From Pseudomonadota bacterium (lineage in GTDB: Bacteria > Desulfobacterota > Desulfobulbia > Desulfobulbales > Desulfurivibrionaceae), in contig JAHJRQ010000011.1 in NCBI GenBank assembly GCA_018830485.1, positions 1-64,000 on the forward strand: DNA of 64,000 bases, in the 5' to 3' direction. Below the pieces are notes generated by a model. The model was given only the letters and a program-made list of their open reading frames with translations. It did not search any database and had not been told where the DNA came from. Positions 26,129 to 34,990 of the stretch are shown piece after piece (within the stretch, counting starts at the first letter, position 1; each line of letters begins with the position of its first letter). The position numbers were made by a program, and so were the translations under genes.

Positions 26129-27391
26129 CTACTTCTCTCCCTTGGGCTTCTTGCCGGCGCCGAACTTGGGGGTGAAGGGGTTGCCGCCCCCGCTCCCGTT
26201 CCTGTCGGCCTCGGACATCCGTATCCCGGTGATGACCTGCATCCCCTCGCGCAGCTCCGTGCTCTCCAACGCGGTGTTGATGCCGTCGCTGGGCCCGGTT
26301 TGGACCTCGATCCTGCGGGGTTTCTGTTTCTCGTCCAGCACCCAGAGGCTGGCGCCGGCCGGTCCCTTTCCCGAGGCGGGTCCCTTGCCTGCGTCCTCGC
26401 CCTCCTTGGCAGGCGGATTCCAGCGCAGGGCCGCGTTGGGCGCCTGGAGCACATTCTCCAGCTTTTGCAATTGGAACAGGACATTGGCGGTGAGATAGGG
26501 CAGGAGCCGGCCATCAGCGTTATCGGTGGCGATCTCCACCGTGTAGGTCACCACGTTCTGGGTCATGGCGGCGTTGAGCCGGATCTTGCCCACCTCGCCC
26601 CGGAAGGTTTCATTGGGGAAGGCGTCCACCGTGAAGGTCACGGGCTGGCCCGGATGGATTTTGCCGATATCCGCTTCGTTCACCGCCACCCAGACCTGGA
26701 TGCGGGTAAGATCCTTGGCCAGCAGGAAGAGGCTCGGCGCATTGAGGCTCGCCACCACGGTCTGGCCGATATTGACCCGCCGGTCGATGATGATGCCCTT
26801 GACCGGCGAGGTGATGGTGCAGTAGCCGAGATTGCGTTGGGCGCGCTTGAGCGCCGCCTCGGCCTGGCGGATTGAGGCCTCGCTTACCGCCACCTGGGCC
26901 AGCGCGGTTTTCTGCGCCGCTTCGTACCCCTCATAACTGGATTGCGACAAGGCTTGGGAGGGGCCGAGCTGTTGGGCCCGCTTCCACTCCTGTTCGGTTC
27001 GGACAAGATCCGCCTTGGCCTTTTGCAATCCGGCCTTGTTCGAGAGGAGCTGGGCCTCGGCCTGGGCCACGTCGGCTGCGTAAAGCGAGTCGTCGATCCG
27101 GGCCAGCACCGTGCCCGCCTCAACCAGCGAGCCATAGTCCACGGTTTTGTCCTTGGCATCCTTGCCAAAGGAGAGGATCCGCCCGGCCACCTGGGCGCCG
27201 ACGTCGATGACTTCTTCCGGTTCCACGGTGCCGGTGGCGTTGATGGTAACCACCAGATCCCCGCGCTTGAGTTCGGCGGTCCGGTAGGCAATACTATTTC
27301 CCTGGCTCCGGGTAAGCTGCCAGGCTGCCAGGCCGACGAAAAGCAGCACGGCGACGAGGGTGATGAGGGTTTTTTTTCCGGGGTGTTTCAT
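26129..27391 (-). CDS. MacA-like periplasmic adaptor (HlyD family)
   Basis: A 420-residue membrane-fusion protein: N-terminal TM (TLITLVAVLLFVGLAAWQL), a lipoyl half-motif (TGTVEPEEVIDVGAQVAGRI), a coiled-coil hairpin of about 100 residues and the second lipoyl half (CTITSPVKGIIIDRRVNIGQ). It bridges the inner-membrane MacB-type permease and the OprM channel. A glycine/lysine-rich tail (KGPASGKGPAG region and GSGGGNPFTPKFG) is unusual but seen in MacA relatives. It overlaps the TetR gene by 4 nt. Confidence 0.92.
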   Translation of the reverse strand: MKHPGKKTLITLVAVLLFVGLAAWQLTRSQGNSIAYRTAELKRGDLVVTINATGTVEPEEVIDVGAQVAGRILSFGKDAKDKTVDYGSLVEAGTVLARIDDSLYAADVAQAEAQLLSNKAGLQKAKADLVRTEQEWKRAQQLGPSQALSQSSYEGYEAAQKTALAQVAVSEASIRQAEAALKRAQRNLGYCTITSPVKGIIIDRRVNIGQTVVASLNAPSLFLLAKDLTRIQVWVAVNEADIGKIHPGQPVTFTVDAFPNETFRGEVGKIRLNAAMTQNVVTYTVEIATDNADGRLLPYLTANVLFQLQKLENVLQAPNAALRWNPPAKEGEDAGKGPASGKGPAGASLWVLDEKQKPRRIEVQTGPSDGINTALESTELREGMQVITGIRMSEADRNGSGGGNPFTPKFGAGKKPKGEK

Positions 27392-28065
27392 GGGTCAACC
27401 TCTGGGTGGGATTGTTGCGGCTGCCGGCGACGGAGCGCACGGATTCCGGCCAGGCTGAAGCGGGTGACATGGTCCGCCAGTTGCTCCACATTTTCGAGCA
27501 GGGATTCAAAGCCGGTGGTGGGCAGCCCCTGCACGCTCTTGCGGCACCGGGCGTGGAGCAAGGGGCCGAAGCACTGGGCCCGGATGGACATGGCGCAGAG
27601 CTGCACTTCCTGGGAGTCTGTTTTTTTGTCCAGCAATTCGCAGACCAGGAGCGTGAGGCCTTTGAATATCTGCTCCATCGATTCTTGCGTGGCCGTGGCC
27701 AGGAGACCGGTGGGGTTTGCCATCTCCTTGTGGAAGATGTCGAAATCATGGCTTTGCGGGTCGGTGATCCGCCGCATGATCGCACGGATCCGTCCGTGCA
27801 GGCGTTCTTCCGCCGGGGCCTCGGCCGGGATGCCGCCGTCCGGGGGGTAGATGCTCAAGGAGCGGGTGAAGGCATAGCGCCAGCTCTCCACGTACAGGGC
27901 TTCCTTGCTGCCGAAATGATAGCTGACCGCGGCGGTGTTGGCTTCCGCCTGCGTGCAGATCTCGGCGATGGTCGTCTCCCGAAAGCCTTTGGCGGCAAAG
28001 ATTTCGCCTGCGGCCGCCAGCAGATTCCGGCGGGTTTCCTGGCCGTCGCTTCGTTGTTTTCGCAC
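27388..28065 (-). CDS. TetR/AcrR-family (CerR-like) repressor of the efflux operon
   Basis: A 225-residue TetR regulator with a helix-turn-helix in TTIAEICTQAEANTAAVSYH and a C-terminal ligand-binding domain resembling CerR/DUF1956 proteins. It starts with GTG after an AAGGA site. It is the first gene of the operon and overlaps the adaptor gene, so pump and repressor are co-regulated; a 26-bp imperfect palindrome just upstream is the likely operator. Confidence 0.9.
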   Translation of the reverse strand: MRKQRSDGQETRRNLLAAAGEIFAAKGFRETTIAEICTQAEANTAAVSYHFGSKEALYVESWRYAFTRSLSIYPPDGGIPAEAPAEERLHGRIRAIMRRITDPQSHDFDIFHKEMANPTGLLATATQESMEQIFKGLTLLVCELLDKKTDSQEVQLCAMSIRAQCFGPLLHARCRKSVQGLPTTGFESLLENVEQLADHVTRFSLAGIRALRRRQPQQSHPEVDP

Positions 28066-28082
28066 GGGATAGGTCCTTTAAG

Positions 28083-28108
28083 ATAAGTTAAATGTATATT
28101 TGATTTAT
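28083..28108. promoter_or_regulatory. Candidate TetR operator palindrome
   Basis: An AT-rich imperfect palindrome (ATAAGTTAAATG half) lies 18 nt upstream of the GTG start of the TetR gene and overlaps plausible -10 sequence (TATACAT on the minus strand). Its position suggests autoregulation. Confidence 0.5.
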
Positions 28109-28221
28109 TTGCCCGGCTGCGTCAAGGGTTTTCGAGCGGGGGCGTACCGGTAAGTGTGCGCGTCATTTTTCGCGAGGCATCATTTTTTGAAACAGGGAGG
28201 GAAATATGGTACAGAGGGTGC

Positions 28222-29325
28222 ATGGATATGAAACACAAAGAACAGCGTGCGCACAGGACGGATACGGGCTCTCCGCGGGGCGGGCCAACCGATCTGCGCG
28301 ATCTTCCCCTGGAGCGGCTGGCCGAGTTTGTCGCGGGGCTGGGGCTGCCCGGCAAGCGGGCCAAGCAGATCTTCGCCCGGCTGTACCGTCCCGGGGTTTT
28401 TGCTTTTTCCCAACTCGGGATCAGCCGGGAGGTGACGGCGTTGCTGGCCCAGGATGCCGCCATGAGCAGCCTTTTCCCGGTTACCGTGGAAAAATCGGCC
28501 GACACCACCGAAAAGTTCGCCTTCCGGCTCGAAGACGGCGCCATGATCGAGAGCGTGCTCATTCCCGAGGACGGCCGTCATACCCTGTGCGTTTCCTCCC
28601 AGGCGGGCTGCGCCATGGGCTGTGGCTTCTGCCTCACCGGGGGGTTGGGCTTTGTCCGTAACCTGCGTCCCGCCGAGATCGTGGGCCAGGTGTTGGCGGT
28701 GATGACCCATATGGTCGCGTGCGGCATCGAGCGGGCCACCCCGCGGGAGCTGCTCAACAATCTGGTGTTCATGGGCATGGGCGAGCCCCTGGCCAATTAC
28801 GACAACCTGTTGACCGCGCTGTCGATTCTCATGGACGACCATGGCCTCGGCTTTTCAGAACGGCGGATCACCGTCTCCACCTGCGGCATCGTGCCGCGCA
28901 TGGATGATCTGGGCCGGGACATCCGGGTCAATCTGGCCGTGTCCCTGCACAGCGCCGATGACGCGGTGCGCAGCAGCCTGATGCCGGTGAACAGAACCCA
29001 TGGGCTGGAAGCCCTGCTCGCCGCCTGCCGCAGGTATCCGCTGGGCAAAAAGAAGGTGATTTTGTTCGAGTACATCATGCTCAAGGGGATCAACGATTCC
29101 CTGGCCGATGCGCACCTGCTGGCGGAGAAGCTGCAGGGTATCCCCAGCCGGATCAATCTGCTGCCCTACAACGGCTCCGGGGATACGGAATTCTCCTGCC
29201 CGGACGGAGCGCAGACCCTGGCCTTTCAGAAGGTGCTGCGCGAGGCGGGGTTCAACACCTTTATCCGGCAGAGCCGGGGCGCGGATATCTCCGCGGCCTG
29301 CGGCCAGCTGGCAGGCAAGGGTTAG
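28222..29325 (+). CDS. rlmN: 23S rRNA/tRNA adenine-C2 methyltransferase RlmN
   Basis: A 367-residue radical SAM methyltransferase: [4Fe-4S] motif AGCAMGCGFCLTG, the methyl-carrying Cys near the C-terminus (SAACGQL), and the FMGMGEPLANYDN and RINLLPYNGSG signatures. RlmN methylates A2503 of 23S rRNA and A37 of some tRNAs. The start at 28222 follows a GAGGG site. It converges on, and overlaps by 4 nt, the radical SAM gene downstream on the other strand. Confidence 0.95.
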   Translation: MDMKHKEQRAHRTDTGSPRGGPTDLRDLPLERLAEFVAGLGLPGKRAKQIFARLYRPGVFAFSQLGISREVTALLAQDAAMSSLFPVTVEKSADTTEKFAFRLEDGAMIESVLIPEDGRHTLCVSSQAGCAMGCGFCLTGGLGFVRNLRPAEIVGQVLAVMTHMVACGIERATPRELLNNLVFMGMGEPLANYDNLLTALSILMDDHGLGFSERRITVSTCGIVPRMDDLGRDIRVNLAVSLHSADDAVRSSLMPVNRTHGLEALLAACRRYPLGKKKVILFEYIMLKGINDSLADAHLLAEKLQGIPSRINLLPYNGSGDTEFSCPDGAQTLAFQKVLREAGFNTFIRQSRGADISAACGQLAGKG

Positions 29326-30200
29326 AAGGATTGCCTAAAGGTACAGCGCCGGCAGAGGGGCTCGGTAAGCCGCCATTGGGAAAAGCCGGTGCGCATGGCC
29401 ACGGCGCGGGGGCTGGCGAGAATCCCGGCCAGGGATTGCGCGTGGATGTTGCCCAGGGGGATATCCGCCTCACCGTCAAGACAGCAGGGCGCCACGGTGC
29501 CGTCCACCAGGATGGCGACATGGTCCTTGAGTCCCCGGCAGGTTCCCTTGTCGCCCAGGTCCGGGGCCGGACCATGGGGCCAGGTGAAGCGGTTATTTTG
29601 GCTCAGGAATACCTTGGGGGCCAGGGTGATGCCGTGGCCGGGGGTGAGCCGGGCAACCAGCGGCTCGGACAGCCCGAAAAAATACTCGAGCGTCTTCAGG
29701 ATGGTCTCGTTGGGGGATGGTAGGCTGGTACCGGTTGGCGGCAGATTCCAGAGCCGCAGGCTGATCAGCAGCCCGGTTGCCTCGGCTTCCCGGATAAAAC
29801 TCAGTATTTCGGGGAGATATCCGGAAATGGTTGGGTCACCATCGTGCTCGCTGAAGCTGTGCAACGAGATATTGACCTGGCGCAGGGCAGGGCTGGCCAG
29901 TAAAAGTTCCTGGCGCTGGGGGAGCAGGGTGCCGTTGGTGGTCAGGTTGACCTTGAGGGAGTGCTCCTGGCAGAGGGCGAGGAGAACGCCCAACTCCGGG
30001 TGCAGCAAGGGCTCGCCCAGCACGTGCAGGGCAAGATGATCGGTGTACCCCTCGATTGCGCCGAGGATGGCGCGGAACTCCTCCGGCCGCATGAAGGATT
30101 TTTTTCGCTCGCTCCGGGGGCAGAAGCTACAGGCAAGATTGCAGCGGTTGGTGATCTCGATATATATCTTCTTGAATTTTTTCAAGGAGAGCGGGATCAA
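29322..30200 (-). CDS. Radical SAM/SPASM-type protein
   Basis: A 292-residue radical SAM protein with motif EITNRCNLACSFCPRS near the N-terminus, a GEPLLHPELG segment and a C-terminal pair of cysteine groups (VAPCCLDGEADIPLGN and LCRRCTFRQ), as in SPASM/twitch proteins that bind a second cluster. The substrate cannot be predicted; such enzymes modify peptides or cofactors. Its start is overlapped by the stop of a 55-aa zinc-ribbon gene, so the two are translationally coupled. Confidence 0.85.
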   Translation of the reverse strand: MIPLSLKKFKKIYIEITNRCNLACSFCPRSERKKSFMRPEEFRAILGAIEGYTDHLALHVLGEPLLHPELGVLLALCQEHSLKVNLTTNGTLLPQRQELLLASPALRQVNISLHSFSEHDGDPTISGYLPEILSFIREAEATGLLISLRLWNLPPTGTSLPSPNETILKTLEYFFGLSEPLVARLTPGHGITLAPKVFLSQNNRFTWPHGPAPDLGDKGTCRGLKDHVAILVDGTVAPCCLDGEADIPLGNIHAQSLAGILASPRAVAMRTGFSQWRLTEPLCRRCTFRQSF

Positions 30201-30364
30201 TCAAAGATTTCGATGTCGCCATGTTTGCATTCGGAGCAGCGGAGCATGGGGTCGATTTTTGTAAAGGCCACCCGCCAGCCCTCTTTGGTGATGGTCTCGG
30301 CAAACTCCTTTTCGCATTCGGAGCAGAGCCAACGGTCGCCTTGGGGCGTAACAAAGAGTTTCAT
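30197..30364 (-). CDS. 55-aa zinc-ribbon protein
   Basis: MKLFVTPQGDRWLCSECEKE opens a 55-residue protein with two CxxC knuckles (CSEC, then CSECKHGD) that would bind one zinc. It is followed, with a 4-nt overlap, by the radical SAM gene on the same strand. The family is unknown to me. The overlap suggests it is co-made with and may assist the radical SAM enzyme. The frame is open further upstream to 30934 only because it runs through a dispersed repeat. Confidence 0.7.
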   Translation of the reverse strand: MKLFVTPQGDRWLCSECEKEFAETITKEGWRVAFTKIDPMLRCSECKHGDIEIFD

Positions 30365-30486
30365 TCTTTTCACCTGGTTGCGAAGGTAATGGGAGCATCG
30401 CCATTTGCGGCTTCGCGGCGATGGTGTATTCTTGCTTGGGCAACATAGTTGAAATTGGGAGATGCGGCAAGAAGTGAGTATGTTCA

Positions 30487-30869
30487 TTTCTTTGCTTGCC
30501 CAAAGAAACGAACCAGCAGCGAAGCGGCGAAGAAAGGGCACCCGTGTCACTTGTCCCGCCGTTGGCGGGATGCCCTGCGCTCCTCGATGCTGCCGGGGCT
30601 TTGCAAACTCGCTGCGCTCAAACAGTGCAAATCCCCTTTTCGGCAGCCTCTCCGGTGCTCGGCTGCGTACCAATGGGACTCTTTCCCCTCCCCCATTTGT
30701 CCTGCCGCGCCTCGCAGGCGAGGGCGGAAAAGACGCGGGAACTGTTTGAGGGCGAAGCCCGAGTTTTTCCGCGTCCCGCCCTCGGCGAGAAGTAAGGGAA
30801 GCCCGCAGGGCCAGGACTGGCTGGGGTGCCTTTTTCTTGTTTCTTCTTTTGGGCACGCAAAAGAAGAAA
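30487..30869. repeat. Long dispersed repeat with inverted ends, copy 1 (full)
   Basis: Left end TTTCTTTGCTTGCCCAAAGA and right end (to 30869) read as near inverted copies, including a second matching block AAAGAAAGGGCACC / GGTGCCTTTTTC. The left half is repeated at 48756-48932. It holds long but non-conserved open frames. It occupies the gap between the zinc-ribbon and RNase H genes. Elements with this start occur widely in Proteobacteria and are often mis-annotated as small proteins. Confidence 0.75.
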
Positions 30870-30941
30870 GAGAGAACCGCAGAAAGGTCATAGCTATATT
30901 CCCCGGAATTTCCGGCGGAACCAAAAAAGGACAACTCATAA

Positions 30942-31643
30942 ATGGCGGCAAAGAAATTTTACGCAATCCTGGCCGGGCGAGTGCCTGGCATCTACGATAA
31001 CTGGCCCAAGGCCCAGGCCCAGGTCATCGGCTTTCAGGGCGCCAGATTCAAGGGCTTTGCCACCCGCGCCGAGGCCGAGGCCTGGATGCAGAATCCTACC
31101 TCGGGCCAGGTCGGTCCGGGCAGCGCCAAAAGTGCAGCGAAGGCCGCGCCGCAGGCAGGCGATACCTCCCCCAAGGAGGGTGTGGTCTGCCTCTACACCG
31201 ACGGCGGCGCCCGCTATAACCCAGGGCCGGGCGGTTACGGCATCGTGCAGATTTACAATGGCCAGCGCAAGGAGCTGAGCGGCGGCTTTCGCTTGACCAC
31301 CAATAACCGGATGGAGCTGATGGGCTGCATCGTGGCTCTGCGTGAGCTGGAATACCGCGACAAGCCGGTGGCCCTCTATTCCGATTCCAGCTATGTGGTG
31401 AACGGGATCAGTAAGGGCTGGGCCAAGGGGTGGCGGAAACGGGGCTGGGTCAAGGCGGACAGGCAGCCCGCCATCAATCCCGATCTCTGGGGCCAGTTGC
31501 TGGACCTCATCGAGGGGCTCAACATCACCTTCAACTGGGTCAAGGGCCACAACGGCAACCCCTTTAACGAGCGCTGCGACGAACTGGCCGTGGCCTCGGC
31601 CCGGCAGCCCAACCTGCCGGTGGATACCGGGTACAAGGGCTGA
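30942..31643 (+). CDS. rnhA: Ribonuclease HI with N-terminal viroplasmin/hybrid-binding domain
   Basis: A 233-residue protein. Residues 1-50 form the caulimovirus viroplasmin-like hybrid-binding domain (FYAILAGRVPGIYDNWPKAQ). A linker leads to RNase HI with catalytic acids in LYTDGGARYNPGPGG, MELMGC, LYSDSSYVVNG and the last Asp in RCDELAVA. It removes RNA from RNA:DNA hybrids. An AAGGA site precedes the ATG. It overlaps the SprT-like gene by 1 nt. Confidence 0.95.
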   Translation: MAAKKFYAILAGRVPGIYDNWPKAQAQVIGFQGARFKGFATRAEAEAWMQNPTSGQVGPGSAKSAAKAAPQAGDTSPKEGVVCLYTDGGARYNPGPGGYGIVQIYNGQRKELSGGFRLTTNNRMELMGCIVALRELEYRDKPVALYSDSSYVVNGISKGWAKGWRKRGWVKADRQPAINPDLWGQLLDLIEGLNITFNWVKGHNGNPFNERCDELAVASARQPNLPVDTGYKG

Positions 31644-32752
31644 TGGCGATGAGCGAAAAAGAGAGCCGCCTCATGGAGGCTTGGCGCAGGCAGTTGGCCC
31701 AGGAGTACCGCCATCTCTGCTGGCTGTACCGGGTGCAGCTTAAGCTGCCGCTCTTTGAGATCAGCGAGGGCCAGAGCCGGGCCGGCTCGTGGTCGTCGGG
31801 GCTGGGTACCCTCAGCCTCGCTTCCTGGCTGATCCGGGACCATTCCTGGGATGTGGTGCTGGAGGTGTTGAAGCATGAGATGAGCCACCAGTATGTCGAG
31901 CACCTGGGGCGTGGGGATGAGCTGCCCCACGGCCCTGCCTTTCAGGAGGCGTGCGACCGTCTGGGGGTGCATCCGGAATTTCGCGTTTCCCAGGGGGCAA
32001 TCCCGCGGTTGCTCAACGGGGAGGGAGAGAGGTCCGGGGGCATGCTCGGCAGGGTGGAAAAGCTCTTCGCCCTGGCCCAGAGCGCCAACGAGCACGAGGC
32101 TGCCCTGGCCATGGCCAAGGCCAATGCCATTCTGCGCCGCTACAATATCGAACGGCTCGACTGCCGGGCAGCCACCGATTATGATTACCTGGTCATCCAC
32201 CCGGGCGGCAAGCGGATCGCCGTCCACCAGCGGCTCATTGCCGCGATCCTCAAGGATTTCTTTTACGTCAACGTGGTCATCGCCCGGCAGTTTGAGGCGA
32301 AAAGCGGCGAAACCCTGCGGGTGATCGAGCTGACCGGCGCCAAGGAAAACCTGGCAGTGGCCGGACATGTCTATCATTTCCTCGTCAGGCGGCTGGAGTA
32401 TCTCTGGCAGGAGTACCGGAAAAGCACGGGGGCCGCAGGACGGGAGAAGAATTCCTACTGGCTCGGGGTGCTCAACGGCTTTCGGGAAAAGCTCGCGATT
32501 CAGGACCAAGAGGCCATGCGCACCAGGAGTGACAGCACGGACTCCAGTCTGATCTGCGCCTCGGACCCGGGGTTGATCCGTTATTACCGGGCCCGTTATC
32601 CCCGCCTGCGCACCGTGCAGCACAACGGCCCCCAGGTGTATGGAGATCCCTATCAGGCCGGGCAGCAGGAGGGGAAGCAGTTGGTGATCCACAAGGGGGT
32701 CGGCTCCGAGGCTGCCGGAGCCGGCACCGGTTTGTTGCTGGCCGAGGGCTAG
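31643..32752 (+). CDS. SprT-like metalloprotease with DUF2786 domain
   Basis: The N-terminal third is a SprT-like zinc metallopeptidase with HExxH in VLKHEMSHQYVEH and a further His (LPHGPAF). The rest matches DUF2786 (KLFALAQSANEHEAALAMAK). SprT family proteins of bacteria are uncharacterised; the eukaryotic relative Spartan cleaves DNA-protein cross-links. Its 1-nt overlap with RNase HI, a genome-maintenance enzyme, fits such a role (inference). The gene is 369 residues, with a natural start at 31643. Confidence 0.8.
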   Translation: MAMSEKESRLMEAWRRQLAQEYRHLCWLYRVQLKLPLFEISEGQSRAGSWSSGLGTLSLASWLIRDHSWDVVLEVLKHEMSHQYVEHLGRGDELPHGPAFQEACDRLGVHPEFRVSQGAIPRLLNGEGERSGGMLGRVEKLFALAQSANEHEAALAMAKANAILRRYNIERLDCRAATDYDYLVIHPGGKRIAVHQRLIAAILKDFFYVNVVIARQFEAKSGETLRVIELTGAKENLAVAGHVYHFLVRRLEYLWQEYRKSTGAAGREKNSYWLGVLNGFREKLAIQDQEAMRTRSDSTDSSLICASDPGLIRYYRARYPRLRTVQHNGPQVYGDPYQAGQQEGKQLVIHKGVGSEAAGAGTGLLLAEG

Positions 32753-32770
32753 CAGCAGCGGGCCGGCGGT

Positions 32771-33145
32771 CTACTTTTTCTCCTTCAGCAATGCCCCGAG
32801 GGCGGCAAAGGGATTCGAGGTGGCAATCGTTTCCTGTTTCCCTCCCGGTTTCAGCGCGGCATAGGAGTCGGCAACGCTCTGGCGGTCGTGTTCGTTGTCG
32901 TGGCAGTAGATGCACAACAGCTCCCAGTTGCTGCCGTCGGGCGGATTGTTTTCGTGGTTGTGGTCCTTGTGGTGCACCGTGAGGTCGCGCAACGCCTTGC
33001 CGCTGAATTCCCGGCCGCATCTGCCGCAGATCCAGGGATACATCTTGAGCGCTTTTTCCCGGTAGGTCTGGGCCCGCTGTTCCTGTGCCCGCTGGGCCTC
33101 GGGCAGCAGCCGGTTTTGGGTATCGCTTGTGGCCGGTGGTGTCAT
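32771..33145 (-). CDS. yajD: YajD-like HNH nuclease family protein
   Basis: A 124-residue HNH protein: zinc knuckle CGRCGREF, then HHKDHNHENNPPDGSNWELL with the HNH core and LLCIYCHDNEHDR, matching E. coli YajD in length and motif order. Likely a nuclease; target unknown. The start at 33145 is the one giving the family length. It converges with the SprT-like gene. Confidence 0.85.
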   Translation of the reverse strand: MTPPATSDTQNRLLPEAQRAQEQRAQTYREKALKMYPWICGRCGREFSGKALRDLTVHHKDHNHENNPPDGSNWELLCIYCHDNEHDRQSVADSYAALKPGGKQETIATSNPFAALGALLKEKK

Positions 33146-33246
33146 GGGTTTTTGGTTCCGTGTTGAAAAAGGGGCTTCCTGGCGCAAGCCCCTGTGGCTG
33201 GCTGAATTTTCGCGCTGTCCGAGGTGATTGTTCCCTCGCCGCGGCA

Positions 33247-33777
33247 TCAGAGGGCCGGGGGGCCGCCCAGCAAGGAAAACAGCAGCGCCAGGATCAGGGT
33301 TTGAATGATCCAGCCGATGGCGCATACTGCCACGGCCCGCCAGGTGGCGGTGTAATCAAGGGCCTGGCGGACCGCAATTACCATGGCCACCAGCATCCAG
33401 ATGGAAGCCATGGTGAAAACCACCGTGCCCAGTCCCGGGATGAGTCCGAATATCCGGATCAGGCCGGGGGCACTTGAAAAACCGGTGGTGCGCAGCAATT
33501 GGCCAAGATCGGCTTCGGTTTGCGGTTCCGGCAGAAATTTGGTGCCGATGAAATAGGCGAGATAGGCCCAGACATACCATCCGCCAAGGGCGCCCGCCGT
33601 CCCGAGCAAAATCCCGCCGATCCCCAGGTTGGAGATACTGCCTATCCCCGCGGCGAGGCTGGAAAGCACCACCACCGCCATGGCCTGGCGCATGGCGCCT
33701 TTGTCCGCCTCGACCTCTTCATAGAGGTGGACATCCAATTTCGCCGCGCGAATCATCCGATCCGTCAATGTGGTCAT
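33247..33777 (-). CDS. YIP1-family inner-membrane protein
   Basis: A 176-residue protein with a soluble N-terminus (ADKGAMRQAMAVVVLSSLAA starts the first helix) and about five TM segments, matching the YIP1 domain. Bacterial members have no known role. An AAAAGGAG ribosome binding site supports the start at 33777. It stands alone between the HNH gene and a divergently transcribed Dus. Confidence 0.8.
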   Translation of the reverse strand: MTTLTDRMIRAAKLDVHLYEEVEADKGAMRQAMAVVVLSSLAAGIGSISNLGIGGILLGTAGALGGWYVWAYLAYFIGTKFLPEPQTEADLGQLLRTTGFSSAPGLIRIFGLIPGLGTVVFTMASIWMLVAMVIAVRQALDYTATWRAVAVCAIGWIIQTLILALLFSLLGGPPAL

Positions 33778-34015
33778 GGGAGCTCCTTTTTTGTGTTGAA
33801 AGAGTGGGGCAAGTAAGGATGATTTCAAACCCGCCTTCAGTCTGCGGCTATTATGCGCGGCGCATCGGGGGACGCGCAAGTATTTTTATGCCGTTGGCGC
33901 CGAATGCTGGCCGTTTTTTATTTGCCTCTCCTTTTCCAGGCACGGCTTCCCTTGACGGCCAGGCGCCGGACAGGGTATGCACCGGCAAGCGTTGAACTGT
34001 ATACTGTGAGGATGA

Positions 34016-34990
34016 ATGCTGATGGGCGAGATGCATGCCAATACCAAACTGCCGTGGGCGGAGGGAAGCCTGCCTCTGATGCTGGCCCCGATGCAGGGAC
34101 TGACCAACCGGGGTTTGCGCGGTCTGTTCATCGAGCGGGTTCGGCCCGATGTGGTTTTCACCGAGTTTGTCCGGGTCAAGGTGAGTACGAAAAAGAATAT
34201 CACCGCAAACGACCGGCAGGAGGTGGTGAGCACCGAGGGCGGGGTGCCGCTGGTGGTGCAGTTGATCGGCACAGACACCGAGGCGTTGCTGGCCGCGGCC
34301 AACACCGTGCAGGAGCTGGGGGCCGAGCACCTCAATATCAACCTCGGCTGCCCCTATGGCCGGATGACCAGCCAGACCGCGGGCGGGGCCTTGTTGCGCG
34401 AGCCTGTTGCCCTGGCGCGAATGCTTGCCGCTTTGCGCCGGGAGATCCGGGGCAGTTTTTCCGTCAAGGTGCGGTCCGGTTTTGACGATCCGGCCCAGAT
34501 CTTTTCCCTGCTGACGCTCTTTGCCGACAGCGGCATCGATTTTCTTGTGGTCCACCCGCGCACCGTAAAACAGATGTACAGCGGCGCGGCGGACCATGGG
34601 GTTACCGCTGAAGTGGTGCTCCAAACCCCATTGCCGGTCATCGCCAACGGGGACATCTTCACCGCGGCCATCGGCCACCGGGTACTGGCCGAGACCGGGG
34701 CTGCCGGGCTGATGCTGGGCAGGGGGGCCATCGCCGATCCCCTGCTGTTTGAACGGCTGCGGGGCAGGTGTCCCGGCGAATCGGCCCCGGACGCCAAGGT
34801 TGCCGAGCTGCGCGACTATCTGCAAGCGCTCCTGATCCGCTACCAGGCGCTGTTCTGCGGCGAGCACCAGATCCTCTGCAAGATGAAGGAGGTGCTCTGC
34901 CATGTCCACGATCCCGAAGTGGCGGGTCTGGCGCGGCAGCTCAAGCGGAGCAAGAGCCTGGCCCAGTTCGGGGAGTTGCTTATTTCATGA
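34016..34990 (+). CDS. tRNA-dihydrouridine synthase
   Basis: A 324-residue Dus family enzyme: FMN-binding start PLMLAPMQGLTNRGLR, catalytic Cys in NINLGCPYGRMTSQTAGG and HPRTVKQMYSG followed by VIANGDIFT. It reduces uridine to dihydrouridine in tRNA. DusC-like by overall appearance, but subclass is uncertain. It overlaps the convergent NhaR gene by 11 nt at the 3' end. Confidence 0.9.
   Translation: MLMGEMHANTKLPWAEGSLPLMLAPMQGLTNRGLRGLFIERVRPDVVFTEFVRVKVSTKKNITANDRQEVVSTEGGVPLVVQLIGTDTEALLAAANTVQELGAEHLNINLGCPYGRMTSQTAGGALLREPVALARMLAALRREIRGSFSVKVRSGFDDPAQIFSLLTLFADSGIDFLVVHPRTVKQMYSGAADHGVTAEVVLQTPLPVIANGDIFTAAIGHRVLAETGAAGLMLGRGAIADPLLFERLRGRCPGESAPDAKVAELRDYLQALLIRYQALFCGEHQILCKMKEVLCHVHDPEVAGLARQLKRSKSLAQFGELLIS

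Noticed and set aside
30449-31000. Open frames in the long repeat as genes
   Set aside because: They correspond to a dispersed repeat present twice, have no ribosome binding sites, and are of the type often mis-annotated in Proteobacteria.
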